Below, one piece after another: positions 1 to 5,675 of a DNA stretch of 8,441 nt; positions within the stretch are counted from its first letter, which is position 1; the number at the start of each line of letters is the position of its first letter. The DNA comes from Elusimicrobiota bacterium (GTDB taxonomy: Bacteria > Elusimicrobiota > Elusimicrobia > UBA1565 > UBA9628): contig JACQBB010000099.1 in the NCBI GenBank assembly GCA_016194625.1, positions 1 through 8,441 of the forward strand. The letters run 5' to 3'. The notes below the pieces were generated by a model. That model was given only the letters and a program-made list of their open reading frames with translations. It was not told the origin of the DNA and searched no databases. The position numbers and the translations under genes are program-made.

Positions 1-17
1 CCCGGTTATCCGTTGGG

Positions 18-344
18 ATGGATTGGGATGCGGCAGCCAAGATCATTGACGCCGACGCGGATTGGAGCGCCATATTATCGCGCGGTGATTCGCCGCGATG
101 CGGATTTGTGACGAGACGATCGGGGAAGTTGAAGCTGGTCGAGAACCGGGGCACTTCACTGGGCCCGTCCATCGACAATCCATTGCGCGACCTTCAGGAT
201 GAGCTCATGCGGTCTCATGTCCTCGCATGCCCGAGCCTTGCCGTCGAGTTCGACACCTTCTCGATGGGGCACGCGTTCCTGACCATCGAATTGGCGCCGG
301 ATGGGCGCATCAAGAGCGTCCTTCCACCGGTCATTCACGACTGA
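18..344 (+). CDS. Hypothetical protein, foreign codon use, possibly 5'-partial
   Basis: A 108-residue ORF that I do not recognise. It begins MDWDAAAKIID and ends with a short hydrophobic-charged stretch (GHAFLTIELAPDGRI) suggestive of two adjacent beta strands. There is no signal peptide or membrane segment. The reading frame is open back to base 3 and no good Shine-Dalgarno precedes the ATG, so the true start may lie outside the window. Codon choice differs sharply from every other gene here: ATA, TTA, AGA, CGA, TCA and CCA all occur, whereas the neighbours use almost only G/C-ending codons. The third-position pattern and the composition break suggest horizontal acquisition. Small orphan genes of this kind can be immunity proteins of polymorphic toxins, but nothing in the sequence proves that. 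It is convergent with the RuBisCO-like gene. Confidence 0.6.
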   Translation: MDWDAAAKIIDADADWSAILSRGDSPRCGFVTRRSGKLKLVENRGTSLGPSIDNPLRDLQDELMRSHVLACPSLAVEFDTFSMGHAFLTIELAPDGRIKSVLPPVIHD

Positions 345-363
345 TGCCTGGGACGCTCTTGAT
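309..363. repeat. Perfect 13-bp inverted repeat around the stop of the first ORF
   Basis: ATCAAGAGCGTCC at 309-321 is exactly repeated in inverted orientation (GGACGCTCTTGAT) at 351-363, with a 29-nt spacer that contains the stop codon at 342-344. As RNA it would form a 13-bp stem with a long loop. No T-tract follows, so it is not a textbook intrinsic terminator. It could be a 3' stabilising structure, a weak terminator for the convergent pair, or the remnant of an element end. Confidence 0.7.
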
Positions 364-370
364 AATCAGT

Positions 371-435
371 GTCACCGGTGATAGTCGCCGCAGCGAGTGA
401 CACTTGCGTCACGCGAGGTGACCCTGGAGTCACCT
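371..435. repeat. Cluster of GTGAC/GTCAC motifs forming a palindrome and two tandem hairpins
   Basis: TCACCGGTGA (372-381) is a perfect 10-bp palindrome. It is followed by GTGAC at 397, GTCAC at 408, GTGAC at 418 and GTCAC at 429. These form two consecutive GTGAC-N6-GTCAC units (397-412 and 416-435). The second extends to a perfect 7-bp stem (AGGTGAC / GTCACCT, loop CCTGGA). The region lies between two convergent genes and just 3' of the RuBisCO-like gene stop, so a termination or 3'-end role is plausible. The motif starts are 11, 10 and 11 bp apart, about one helical turn, which would also suit a protein-binding array. Confidence 0.65.
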
Positions 436-445
436 TCGTCGCGGC

Positions 446-1555
446 TTACTTCGCGGAGAGCGCTTTCCGGAACGCGCGGGCGCCGGCCTCGGCGCCGCCG
501 GGGTGCATCAGCAGGGAGCCGCCGACCAGCCACACCGAGTCCGCGCCGAAGTCGGCGCGCATCTCCGCGGCGTTGTCGAGGCGCATGCCGCCGCCGGGCG
601 CGGGCCAGCAGGGCGCGAGGTTTCCGAGCGCGTCCCGCGAGCGCGACGCGATCGCGCGGCACTCCTCGCGGGTGAAGCCGAAGCGGCCGCCCGCGTTGGG
701 GAAGACGGTGATGTCGGCGCCGAGCAGGCGCTGGAGCGTGCCCAGGTAGAACGAGGTCTCGATGCCGTGCGCGCGGTCGGCGTAGAACGCGCCGGAGAAC
801 GCCGGATGCGCCATGTACACCGCGGGGTGCTTGGCGGCCAGGCGGCGGACCTCGTCGAGGCCGAGGATGGCGGGACAGACCAGCACGCCGCGCAGGCCGA
901 GCTTCAGCGCGAACTTGAGCCGCGCCTCCAGCTCCTGCTGGGGGCCGGCCAGGTGCGGCAGGTACAGGCACAGGCGCTTGGCCTTGTCGTTCTCGGCGGC
1001 GACGGCCTCGGCGATCGCGGTCACGCGCGCCTTGAACGCGGGGAAGTCGGCGTCGACGATGTTCTGGTCGTCCTTGCAGATGTCGCCGCCGCCGCGCGCG
1101 AAGGCCGCCGCGGTCGCGGCCAGCTCCGCGTCGGTCGATCCGCCGGGCTTCAGCGCGGTCGCGAGCAGGGGGCGCCCCTCGACGCCGAGCAGCCTGCGCA
1201 GCCCGGGCACGCCGTAGCTCGGGCCCGGGAACGCGGCCAGGAACGACTCGGGCCAGCGCACATCCACCAGCCGCACGCCCGGCCAGATGGACGCGTTGCC
1301 GAAGACGAGGTTGAGGAAGGTCCCGATCCGGCCGGAGGCGAGCGCCGCCGGGAAGTCCACCTCGATGCGGAACCGTCCGTCGCCCGCCGGCGTCGCCGGG
1401 CCGACCTTGCCGACGATTCCGTCGCGGATGGAGTCCTTCAGCGGGAAATCGAAGGGGACCTCGACGGTCTCCTCGAAGGCGATCGCGCGCGCGGCCTTCT
1501 CGGCCTCGGCCGCGGGGCCCGGGACCTCGTAGACGGCGACGAGGCGCTCGCTCAC
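446..1555 (-). CDS. RuBisCO-like protein (form IV, non-carboxylating)
   Basis: A 369-residue member of the RuBisCO large-subunit superfamily. The N-terminal domain ends in the family stretch FGNASIWPGVRL (N87 matches RuBisCO N123) and a FPGPSYGVPGLR motif. The TIM barrel carries LKPGG (K136, equivalent to K175, with K177 replaced by Gly) and GGDICKDDQN (K161 matches the carbamylated K201, D163 matches D203, Q164 replaces E204). It also has AHPAFSGAF (H250, near H294), FPNAGGRFGF in place of the loop-6 GKLEG (no K334), PAPGGGM and VGGSLLMHPGG. Loss of K177, E204 and K334 equivalents rules out normal CO2 fixation. Known RLPs catalyse enolisation, isomerisation or decarboxylation of sugar phosphates or thio-sugars; the substrate here cannot be read. 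The start is GTG, overlapping the upstream stop as GTGA, so the gene should be translationally coupled to the small exported protein. It is about 50 residues shorter than many RLPs. Confidence 0.93.
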   Translation of the reverse strand: MSERLVAVYEVPGPAAEAEKAARAIAFEETVEVPFDFPLKDSIRDGIVGKVGPATPAGDGRFRIEVDFPAALASGRIGTFLNLVFGNASIWPGVRLVDVRWPESFLAAFPGPSYGVPGLRRLLGVEGRPLLATALKPGGSTDAELAATAAAFARGGGDICKDDQNIVDADFPAFKARVTAIAEAVAAENDKAKRLCLYLPHLAGPQQELEARLKFALKLGLRGVLVCPAILGLDEVRRLAAKHPAVYMAHPAFSGAFYADRAHGIETSFYLGTLQRLLGADITVFPNAGGRFGFTREECRAIASRSRDALGNLAPCWPAPGGGMRLDNAAEMRADFGADSVWLVGGSLLMHPGGAEAGARAFRKALSAK

Positions 1556-1959
1556 TTCGCGGGGACGACCGCGACGCGGCGGTCGCGCTTGCCGACGAAC
1601 ACGCGCAGGCGCGCGGCCTCGGCGCCGGCGCGGCGCACGGACGCCTCGACCTCCCAGGCGTGCTCGTGCTCGAAGAAGCGGGTCAGGCGGACCTCGTCGG
1701 CGTCCGCGGGGGAGGCGGCGGCGACCAGCGGGGCGTTCGCCTCCAGCGCGCGCGCGAAGGCCGCGCGGTAGTACACCGGCACGCCCAGGCCCGGCCCCGC
1801 GGGGTAGGACAGCGGCGGCAGGCCGGCGGCCTGAGGCGCGGCCGGGACCGCGAGCGCGCGGAACGGGGCGACCGCGGCGGGCGCCAGCGGGGGGAGGACG
1901 GCGACCGACGGCCGCAGGGCGGGCACGGCGAGCGACAAGGCGAGGGCGGCGGACTTCAT
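1552..1959 (-). CDS. Small exported Ala/Pro-rich protein, coupled to RuBisCO-like gene
   Basis: A 135-residue protein of unknown function. Residues 1-20 form a Sec-type signal peptide or an N-terminal hydrophobic segment (MKSAALALSLAVPAL). It is followed by a low-complexity Ala/Pro linker to about residue 58 and a compact C-terminal part (61-135) with alternating charged/hydrophobic strands (HAWEVEASVRR, ARLRVFVGKRDRRVAVV) that looks like a small beta-rich domain. The ATG lies 7 nt after a TGATAGAAT extended -10 box with no Shine-Dalgarno, which suggests leaderless expression. Its TGA stop overlaps the GTG of the RuBisCO-like gene by 4 nt, so the two form an operon. The pairing of an exported protein with a cytoplasmic enzyme is unexplained. 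No homologue is recognised, but the coupling and G/C-ending codons support a real gene. Confidence 0.72.
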   Translation of the reverse strand: MKSAALALSLAVPALRPSVAVLPPLAPAAVAPFRALAVPAAPQAAGLPPLSYPAGPGLGVPVYYRAAFARALEANAPLVAAASPADADEVRLTRFFEHEHAWEVEASVRRAGAEAARLRVFVGKRDRRVAVVPAK

Positions 1960-1966
1960 CGAGGAT

Positions 1967-1975
1967 ATTCTATCA
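1967..1975 (-). promoter_or_regulatory. Extended -10 box TGATAGAAT (leaderless)
   Basis: On the minus strand TGATAGAAT ends 7 nt before the ATG at 1959. This matches an extended -10 (TGn + TATAAT-like) and would place +1 at or next to the start codon. No convincing -35 is visible, as is usual for extended -10 promoters. It should drive the small exported protein and RuBisCO-like pair. Confidence 0.6.
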
Positions 1976-1995
1976 CGGTGCCGCGGCCGCGCCCG

Positions 1996-2598
1996 TCAGT
2001 GCGTCTCGATGCGCAGCACCTCGAGCTCGACGCGGATGTCGGCGGCGAGGACCTCGGCGGGGTGGCGGCGGGCGAACTCGGCGGCGGCGGCGCGCGGGTC
2101 CGAGACACCGGTCACGTCCAGGCGCGCCCAGACGCCGCGCATCCGCGGGTTGAGGATGAATATCGTCTTCACGCCGGGCGGGAGGGCAGAGAGGAGCGTC
2201 TCGGCCGCCGGACGGTACAGCGCGGGCTCGAACCGGACGCCGACGCGGGGCGAGTTTCCGTACTCGAAGACCTCGGAGACGCCGGGACGGGCGCGCAGGG
2301 CGTTCATCGCCTTCGACTTCGCGATGCGCGCGCGGATCGACGCGAGGAGACCGTCGGGTTCCCCAGGGAACTCGAGCTCCACGGAGCCCACCGCCTCGTT
2401 GTCCTGGTAAGAGAGCAGCTTGTAGCCGGCCCCGGAGACGAATGCCTCGACCTTCTTGCGCGTCGCGGCTGGAACTGCGCCCTGGAACGGCGCCATGCGC
2501 AGTTCTACGGACATGAACGGTTTCGAGACGCCGTTCTGGGCCGAAGCGGCGGCGGCGGCGAGCAGCGCCGCGGCGGCCGCCGCGAGGGGGCGGGTCAT
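1996..2598 (-). CDS. Exported protein of unknown function
   Basis: A 200-residue protein with a clear Sec signal peptide (Thr-Arg, then an Ala/Leu core) and a signal peptidase I site at about residue 20 (ASA before QN). The mature part looks like two alpha/beta modules. The first, residues 29-78, has strands MSVELRMAP and GSVELEFPG around a helix rich in Lys/Ala (ATRKKVEAFVSG). The second, residues 105-195, has strands VFEYG, VGVRFE, KTIFIL, VWARLDVTG and IRVELEVLRI. There is no cysteine, no lipobox and no visible catalytic signature. It would act in the periplasm or outside the cell. Start choice is supported by a TAGAAT box 6 nt upstream. It lies 36 nt upstream of the small exported protein and has its own promoter. 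I do not recognise the family. Confidence 0.8.
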   Translation of the reverse strand: MTRPLAAAAAALLAAAAASAQNGVSKPFMSVELRMAPFQGAVPAATRKKVEAFVSGAGYKLLSYQDNEAVGSVELEFPGEPDGLLASIRARIAKSKAMNALRARPGVSEVFEYGNSPRVGVRFEPALYRPAAETLLSALPPGVKTIFILNPRMRGVWARLDVTGVSDPRAAAAEFARRHPAEVLAADIRVELEVLRIETH

Positions 2599-2604
2599 GC
2601 CTTC

Positions 2605-2610
2605 ATTCTA
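2605..2610 (-). promoter_or_regulatory. -10 box TAGAAT, 6 nt before ATG
   Basis: Minus-strand TAGAAT is followed by 6 nt and the ATG at 2598. It is the same hexamer as upstream of the genes starting at 1959 and 5595, but here without the TGn extension. The spacing implies a leaderless mRNA for the exported protein. No clear -35 was seen. Confidence 0.55.
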
Positions 2611-2650
2611 CCGTGAGGGCGCGGCGGAGACCAGGGTCTTTCGGCCCGCA

Positions 2651-3433
2651 TCAGCGCACGGCGTCGAACAGTATCTTCGCGAACAGGCCCGCGCAGACCA
2701 GGACGACGACCGGCCGGATCGCCTCGGCGCCGCGGCGCACCCCCAGGTGCGAGCCGATCCAGTTCCCGGCGACGCTGAGCGCCGCCATCGGCAGGCCGAC
2801 GCTCCAGCTCACGCGGCCGGCGAGCACGAACGCGGCCAGCGCCGAGACGTTGGAGAGCAGGTTCAGCGCCTTCGCGCGCGCGGTCGCGCCCAGCAGGTCG
2901 TGATGGCCGACGCGGACCAGGCCGAGCGCGTAGAAGGTCCCGGCGCCGGGGCCGAAGAAGCCGTCGAACGCGCCGACCGGCCCGGCGACGAGGAGGCCGC
3001 GGCGGCGGCGCTCGGCGGCGCTGAGGCGGTGGCTGTGGTCGTCGACGCCGAAGTCCTTGCGCGACCAGACCAGGAAGGCCACGATCGGGAGGACGCACAG
3101 CAGCAGCGGGCGCAGCCAGGACGGGTCGACGAGCACCGCGGCCTTCGCGCCCAGCCACGAGCCGGCCGCGGCCGCGGCCAGCACCGGCAGGAACTCGCGG
3201 ACGGAGAAGCGCAGCGCGCGGTGGTAGCGCACCGTCGCCACCACCGTGCCCAGGCAGGACGCGAGCTTGTTCGTGCCCAGCACCAGCGCCGGGGGCAGGC
3301 CGACCGCGAGGTACGCGGGCAGAGTGAGCAGTCCGCCGCCGCCGGCCAGCGCGTCCACGACGCCCGCGAGGAACACGCAGGCGCCGAGGGCGGCGAACGC
3401 GGCGGGGGACAGGCCGTGGGGCATCCCGGCCAT
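2651..3433 (-). CDS. TauE/SafE (TSUP) family permease, YfcA-like
   Basis: A 260-residue polytopic membrane protein of the TauE/SafE sulfite/sulfoacetate exporter family (TSUP). The two internal halves of the family are visible. The first has VVDALAGGGGLLTLPAYLAV and GLPPALVLGTNKL (residues 25-57). The second has GAFDGFFGPGAGTFYAL (154-170) followed by AKALNLLSN (188-196). About seven to eight hydrophobic segments are apparent, with a charged cytoplasmic-type loop at about 124-146 (SRKDFGVDDHSHRLSAAERRRR). The Gly-rich first motif and GTNKL are closest to the YfcA-like subgroup, whose substrate is mostly unknown, so sulfur-anion export should not be assumed. Two starts are possible, ATG at 3433 or at 3424. 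I chose 3433 because the minus-strand TAGGCT box would put +1 near 3440, a very short leader. It is divergent from the BrkB-like gene, 27 bp apart. Confidence 0.92.
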   Translation of the reverse strand: MAGMPHGLSPAAFAALGACVFLAGVVDALAGGGGLLTLPAYLAVGLPPALVLGTNKLASCLGTVVATVRYHRALRFSVREFLPVLAAAAAGSWLGAKAAVLVDPSWLRPLLLCVLPIVAFLVWSRKDFGVDDHSHRLSAAERRRRGLLVAGPVGAFDGFFGPGAGTFYALGLVRVGHHDLLGATARAKALNLLSNVSALAAFVLAGRVSWSVGLPMAALSVAGNWIGSHLGVRRGAEAIRPVVVLVCAGLFAKILFDAVR

Positions 3434-3443
3434 GGTACCGATT

Positions 3444-3455
3444 TGGTAGCCTACC
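3444..3455. promoter_or_regulatory. Shared near-palindromic -10 region for two divergent genes
   Basis: GGTAGCCTACC (3445-3455) is symmetric except for its central base. Read on the plus strand it gives TGGTAGCCT (3444-3452), an extended -10-like box 8 nt before the ATG at 3461. Read on the minus strand it gives TAGGCT (3453-3448), 14 nt before the ATG at 3433. The whole space between the two start codons is 27 bp, so both promoters must overlap here. Identity with TATAAT is limited to positions 1, 2 and 6 on each strand, so this is a reasoned proposal. Confidence 0.5.
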
Positions 3456-3460
3456 CGTCG

Positions 3461-4261
3461 ATGGACCTCGTCCCCCGCCGCCTCCGCGGCAAGCTCGCCC
3501 TCCTCCCGACCTTCGCCTCCGCGATGGCGTTCTATTTCGTCGTCTCGCTGGTGCCGGTGTTCATCGTCGTCTCGAAGGCGGTCGCGTGGATGTTCTCGGC
3601 GAACCTGACGCCGGAGCTGGCCGGGTTCCTGCGCGACGTCCTGCCCCCGGAGAGCCGCCTGCGTCCCGAGGCGATCAGCGCCGCGGTGCAGGGCGGGCGC
3701 GGCTTCGGCGCGGTGAGCACCTTCGTCGCGGTGTGGACCGCGGCCAACGGCCTCAACGAGATGGCCCGCGCCGTCCATTACGTGTTCTCCGACGAGAACC
3801 GTCCCCATCCCGGCGGCTGGACGCGGCGCGTGAAGTCGTTCGGGCTCTTGTTCGTGTGGACGCTGGCGATCGTCGCCGCGGCCGTGTTCCTGGTGCTGAT
3901 CCCGGCCGCGGTGGGCGCGGTCTCCAGGATGGGCGGCGGCTACGCGTTCCGCGGCGTGCTCGGCGCCTTCGTCCGCTACCCGGCCGCGCTGGTCCTGATG
4001 TTCGCGGCGTTCACGCTCACTTACGCGTTCATCCCCGACCCGCCGCACCGCCCGCGCTGGGGCGCGGCGGCGCAGGGCGGCGCCGTGGCGGCCGCGTGCT
4101 GGCTGGCGACCTGCTGGACCTTCGCGTACCTGCTGCCGCGCGTGTGGGGCGTGAGCCTGTTCCGCGGCGTGCTGAGCTCCGCGCTGGCGACGCTGGTGTG
4201 GGCCTACTGCGGCTGCTGGGGCGTGCTGTGCGGCGCCTGCTGGGCCGCGGCGGCCGAGTAG
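3461..4261 (+). CDS. YihY/BrkB-family inner-membrane protein with Cys-rich tail
   Basis: A 266-residue protein with six hydrophobic segments (about 18-40, 80-97, 126-150, 172-190, 203-223, 235-262), the topology of the YihY/virulence factor BrkB family. The first segment carries the family-like SAMAFYFVVSLVPVFIVV. The central VWTAANGLNEMARAVHYVF and RVKSFGLLFVW stretches correspond to the conserved cytoplasmic helix and following membrane span. The segment after about 198 (RPRWGAAAQGGAVAAACWLATCWTFAYLL) matches the usual W-x-G-A-x-x-A-x-x-W region. The family's YGS-x-G loop is replaced by LFRGVLSSALATLVWAY. The protein is slightly short and the cellular role of the family is unclear (one relative was wrongly called RNase BN). 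Six cysteines occur in the last 54 residues, four of them in the final 17 (250, 252, 257, 260), which is odd for the family. The 3' end overlaps the convergent symporter gene by 58 bp. Confidence 0.82.
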   Translation: MDLVPRRLRGKLALLPTFASAMAFYFVVSLVPVFIVVSKAVAWMFSANLTPELAGFLRDVLPPESRLRPEAISAAVQGGRGFGAVSTFVAVWTAANGLNEMARAVHYVFSDENRPHPGGWTRRVKSFGLLFVWTLAIVAAAVFLVLIPAAVGAVSRMGGGYAFRGVLGAFVRYPAALVLMFAAFTLTYAFIPDPPHRPRWGAAAQGGAVAAACWLATCWTFAYLLPRVWGVSLFRGVLSSALATLVWAYCGCWGVLCGACWAAAAE

Positions 4262-5595
4262 AGCCCGGCGGCCCAGACCGCCGCGGAGGCCGCGAGCCCC
4301 GGGAACGGCGGCTCGATGCCGAACGGGGCGACGCCCGCGCGCCGCGCCGCCGCCACCCAAGCCAGCGACGAGAAGAACCCCGCGAGACCCGCCGCGGTCG
4401 CCCAGCCCCCGCTCACTCGCGCGCGCGGGAAGTACACGCCCAGCATCGGCAGCAGCAAGCCCGGGATGACGGCCGAGCCCACCGAGTACCACAACTCGAT
4501 CACCGACGGGACCAGCTTGGCCAGGCCCAGCGAGAGCGCCGCCGACAGCACCAGGCCCAGCCGCAATCGAGCGCGCGGCTCGCCGCCGGGGAACAGGCGG
4601 TCGCCGAAGTCGCGGCCCAGGGTGACGGCGGCGAGCAATGAACGCGACTGCAGCGCCGCGAAGATGGACGCGGCCATCCCCGCGAAGAACAGGCCGCGCG
4701 CGAACACCGGCATGGCCAGGTCGGCGAGGCGCGGATAGGCCAGAGTGGCCGGCGACAGGTCCGGCAGCGCCGCGCGCGCGTACAGCCCGGCCGCGGTGGT
4801 CATCGCGTCGAACACGAACCAGAACAGGATGGAGACCAGGATGCCGTTGCGCGCCGCGCGCGGCGACTCGGCCGCCGCGCAGCGCTGATGGAACGCCGGG
4901 TCCACGATGGTCCACACGGCGATGAGCCACCAGCCCGCGATGCGCCACGGGCTCAGGCCTCCCGTGAAGCTCAAGTGTCCCGCCGGGAGCTTGGCCGCCA
5001 TCGCCGCCGGCCCGCCCACCGCGCGCACCGCGTAGGGCAGGACCAGCGCGAAGCCCGCGAACATCACCACGATCTGCAGACGGTTGGCCGCCACGTCCCC
5101 GCGCAGGCCGCCGCGCCACAGCAGGGCCGTCGCCGCCGCGGCCGAGGCCAGCGCCGCGGCCCACAGCCCCGCGCCGCTCATGTGCGACAGCAGGGTGCCC
5201 GCCATCAGCACCTCGTCGGCCGGCGCCGCCAGCAGGAACACCAGCGCCGCGCCGAACAGGGCCGCGCGCCGGCCGTACGCGCCCTCCAGGTGGTCGGCGA
5301 TGGTCAGCCCCGGCTCCAGCCGCACCCGCTCCGCGATCCACAGCGCGTAGACGGCCGCGAACACGTAATAGGGGAGAGCCTGAGTCGTCCAGTTGGACAG
5401 GCCGGAGGTCCAGGTGAACTCGCCCACGCCCAGCACGCCGCCGTAGAAGGTCGGCACGAGGGTCGCGACGAACTGCGGCAAGGTCAGCGCGCGCGAGGCG
5501 AGCACGTAATCCTCGACCTCGTCCTCGTGCCGCGCGAGCGCGCCCAGCGCCACGGCGGCCGTCAGGAACGCGGCGACGAGGGCGAGGTCGAGCAT
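4204..5595 (-). CDS. Sodium:solute symporter family (SSF/SSS) transporter
   Basis: A 463-residue transporter of the solute:sodium symporter family (TC 2.A.21), about 13 membrane spans. Family landmarks in order: EDYVLASRALTLPQFVATL (28-46), matching the family's F/Y-LAGRSL motif after TM1; FYGGVLGVGEFTW (50-62), the unwound part of TM2; NRLQIVVMFAGF (171-182), corresponding to the D-x-x-Q-x-x-x-M region; DPAFHQRCAAAESPRAARNG (232-251), matching the Q-R-x-x-A-A-K-s-x-x-x-A-R stretch; and GMAASIFAALQSRSLLAAVTLGRD (306-329), corresponding to the AAxMSTxxS sodium-site helix with Ser317 and Ser319. The substrate cannot be inferred. The last 18 residues (Gln/Pro-rich, QQAPHSTPQQPQ) overlap the BrkB-like gene on the other strand. 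Start chosen because TGCTAGAAT ends 8 nt upstream, suggesting leaderless expression. Confidence 0.93.
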   Translation of the reverse strand: MLDLALVAAFLTAAVALGALARHEDEVEDYVLASRALTLPQFVATLVPTFYGGVLGVGEFTWTSGLSNWTTQALPYYVFAAVYALWIAERVRLEPGLTIADHLEGAYGRRAALFGAALVFLLAAPADEVLMAGTLLSHMSGAGLWAAALASAAAATALLWRGGLRGDVAANRLQIVVMFAGFALVLPYAVRAVGGPAAMAAKLPAGHLSFTGGLSPWRIAGWWLIAVWTIVDPAFHQRCAAAESPRAARNGILVSILFWFVFDAMTTAAGLYARAALPDLSPATLAYPRLADLAMPVFARGLFFAGMAASIFAALQSRSLLAAVTLGRDFGDRLFPGGEPRARLRLGLVLSAALSLGLAKLVPSVIELWYSVGSAVIPGLLLPMLGVYFPRARVSGGWATAAGLAGFFSSLAWVAAARRAGVAPFGIEPPFPGLAASAAVWAAGLYSAAAAQQAPHSTPQQPQ

Positions 5596-5603
5596 GAGCG
5601 GCT

Positions 5604-5612
5604 ATTCTAGCA
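5604..5612 (-). promoter_or_regulatory. Extended -10 box TGCTAGAAT for the symporter
   Basis: Minus-strand TGCTAGAAT ends 8 nt before the ATG at 5595. It has the TGn extension and the same TAGAAT hexamer found before the genes starting at 1959 and 2598. There is no Shine-Dalgarno between it and the ATG, so a leaderless or near-leaderless mRNA is expected. Confidence 0.6.
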
Positions 5613-5634
5613 CTCGGCGCGGAGGCCGCCGCGA

Positions 5635-5643
5635 TGCTACACT
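5635..5643 (+). promoter_or_regulatory. Extended -10 box TGCTACACT for the Spy-like gene
   Basis: TGCTACACT is an extended -10 on the plus strand, about 26 bp from the divergent TGCTAGAAT box. It predicts a start near 5650 and a leader of about 25 nt that contains the Shine-Dalgarno GGGAGG at 5666-5671, 4 nt before the ATG at 5676. This excludes the upstream in-frame ATG at 5634, which lies before and within the promoter. Confidence 0.6.
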
Positions 5644-5675
5644 CCCGGCGTGGGCCGTCCGGCCCGGGAGGCTTC

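Noticed and set aside
397..412. A CRP/FNR-type operator (TGTGA-N6-TCACA)
   Set aside because: The half-sites here are GTGAC-N6-GTCAC, which places TGA and TCA eight bases apart, not six, so they do not fit that family's spacing.
446..1555. A CO2-fixing RuBisCO
   Set aside because: The equivalents of K177, E204 and K334 are missing and there is no small subunit or phosphoribulokinase nearby; the family motifs are those of form IV proteins.
503..1771. A 422-residue plus-strand open frame opposite the RuBisCO-like gene
   Set aside because: It is a frame shadow rich in Arg, Ala and Gly with no domain pattern, and the RLP on the other strand has clear family motifs over the same bases.
2456..3460. 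An upstream extension of the BrkB-like frame to an ATG at 2456
   Set aside because: The extension is antisense to two real genes and low complexity. ATG at 3461 begins a normal BrkB N-terminus and sits next to a promoter-like box.
5634..5675. Upstream ATG at 5634 as start of the Spy-like gene
   Set aside because: It lies at the edge of the TGCTACACT box and has no Shine-Dalgarno, and the added 14 residues would sit before a normal signal peptide.
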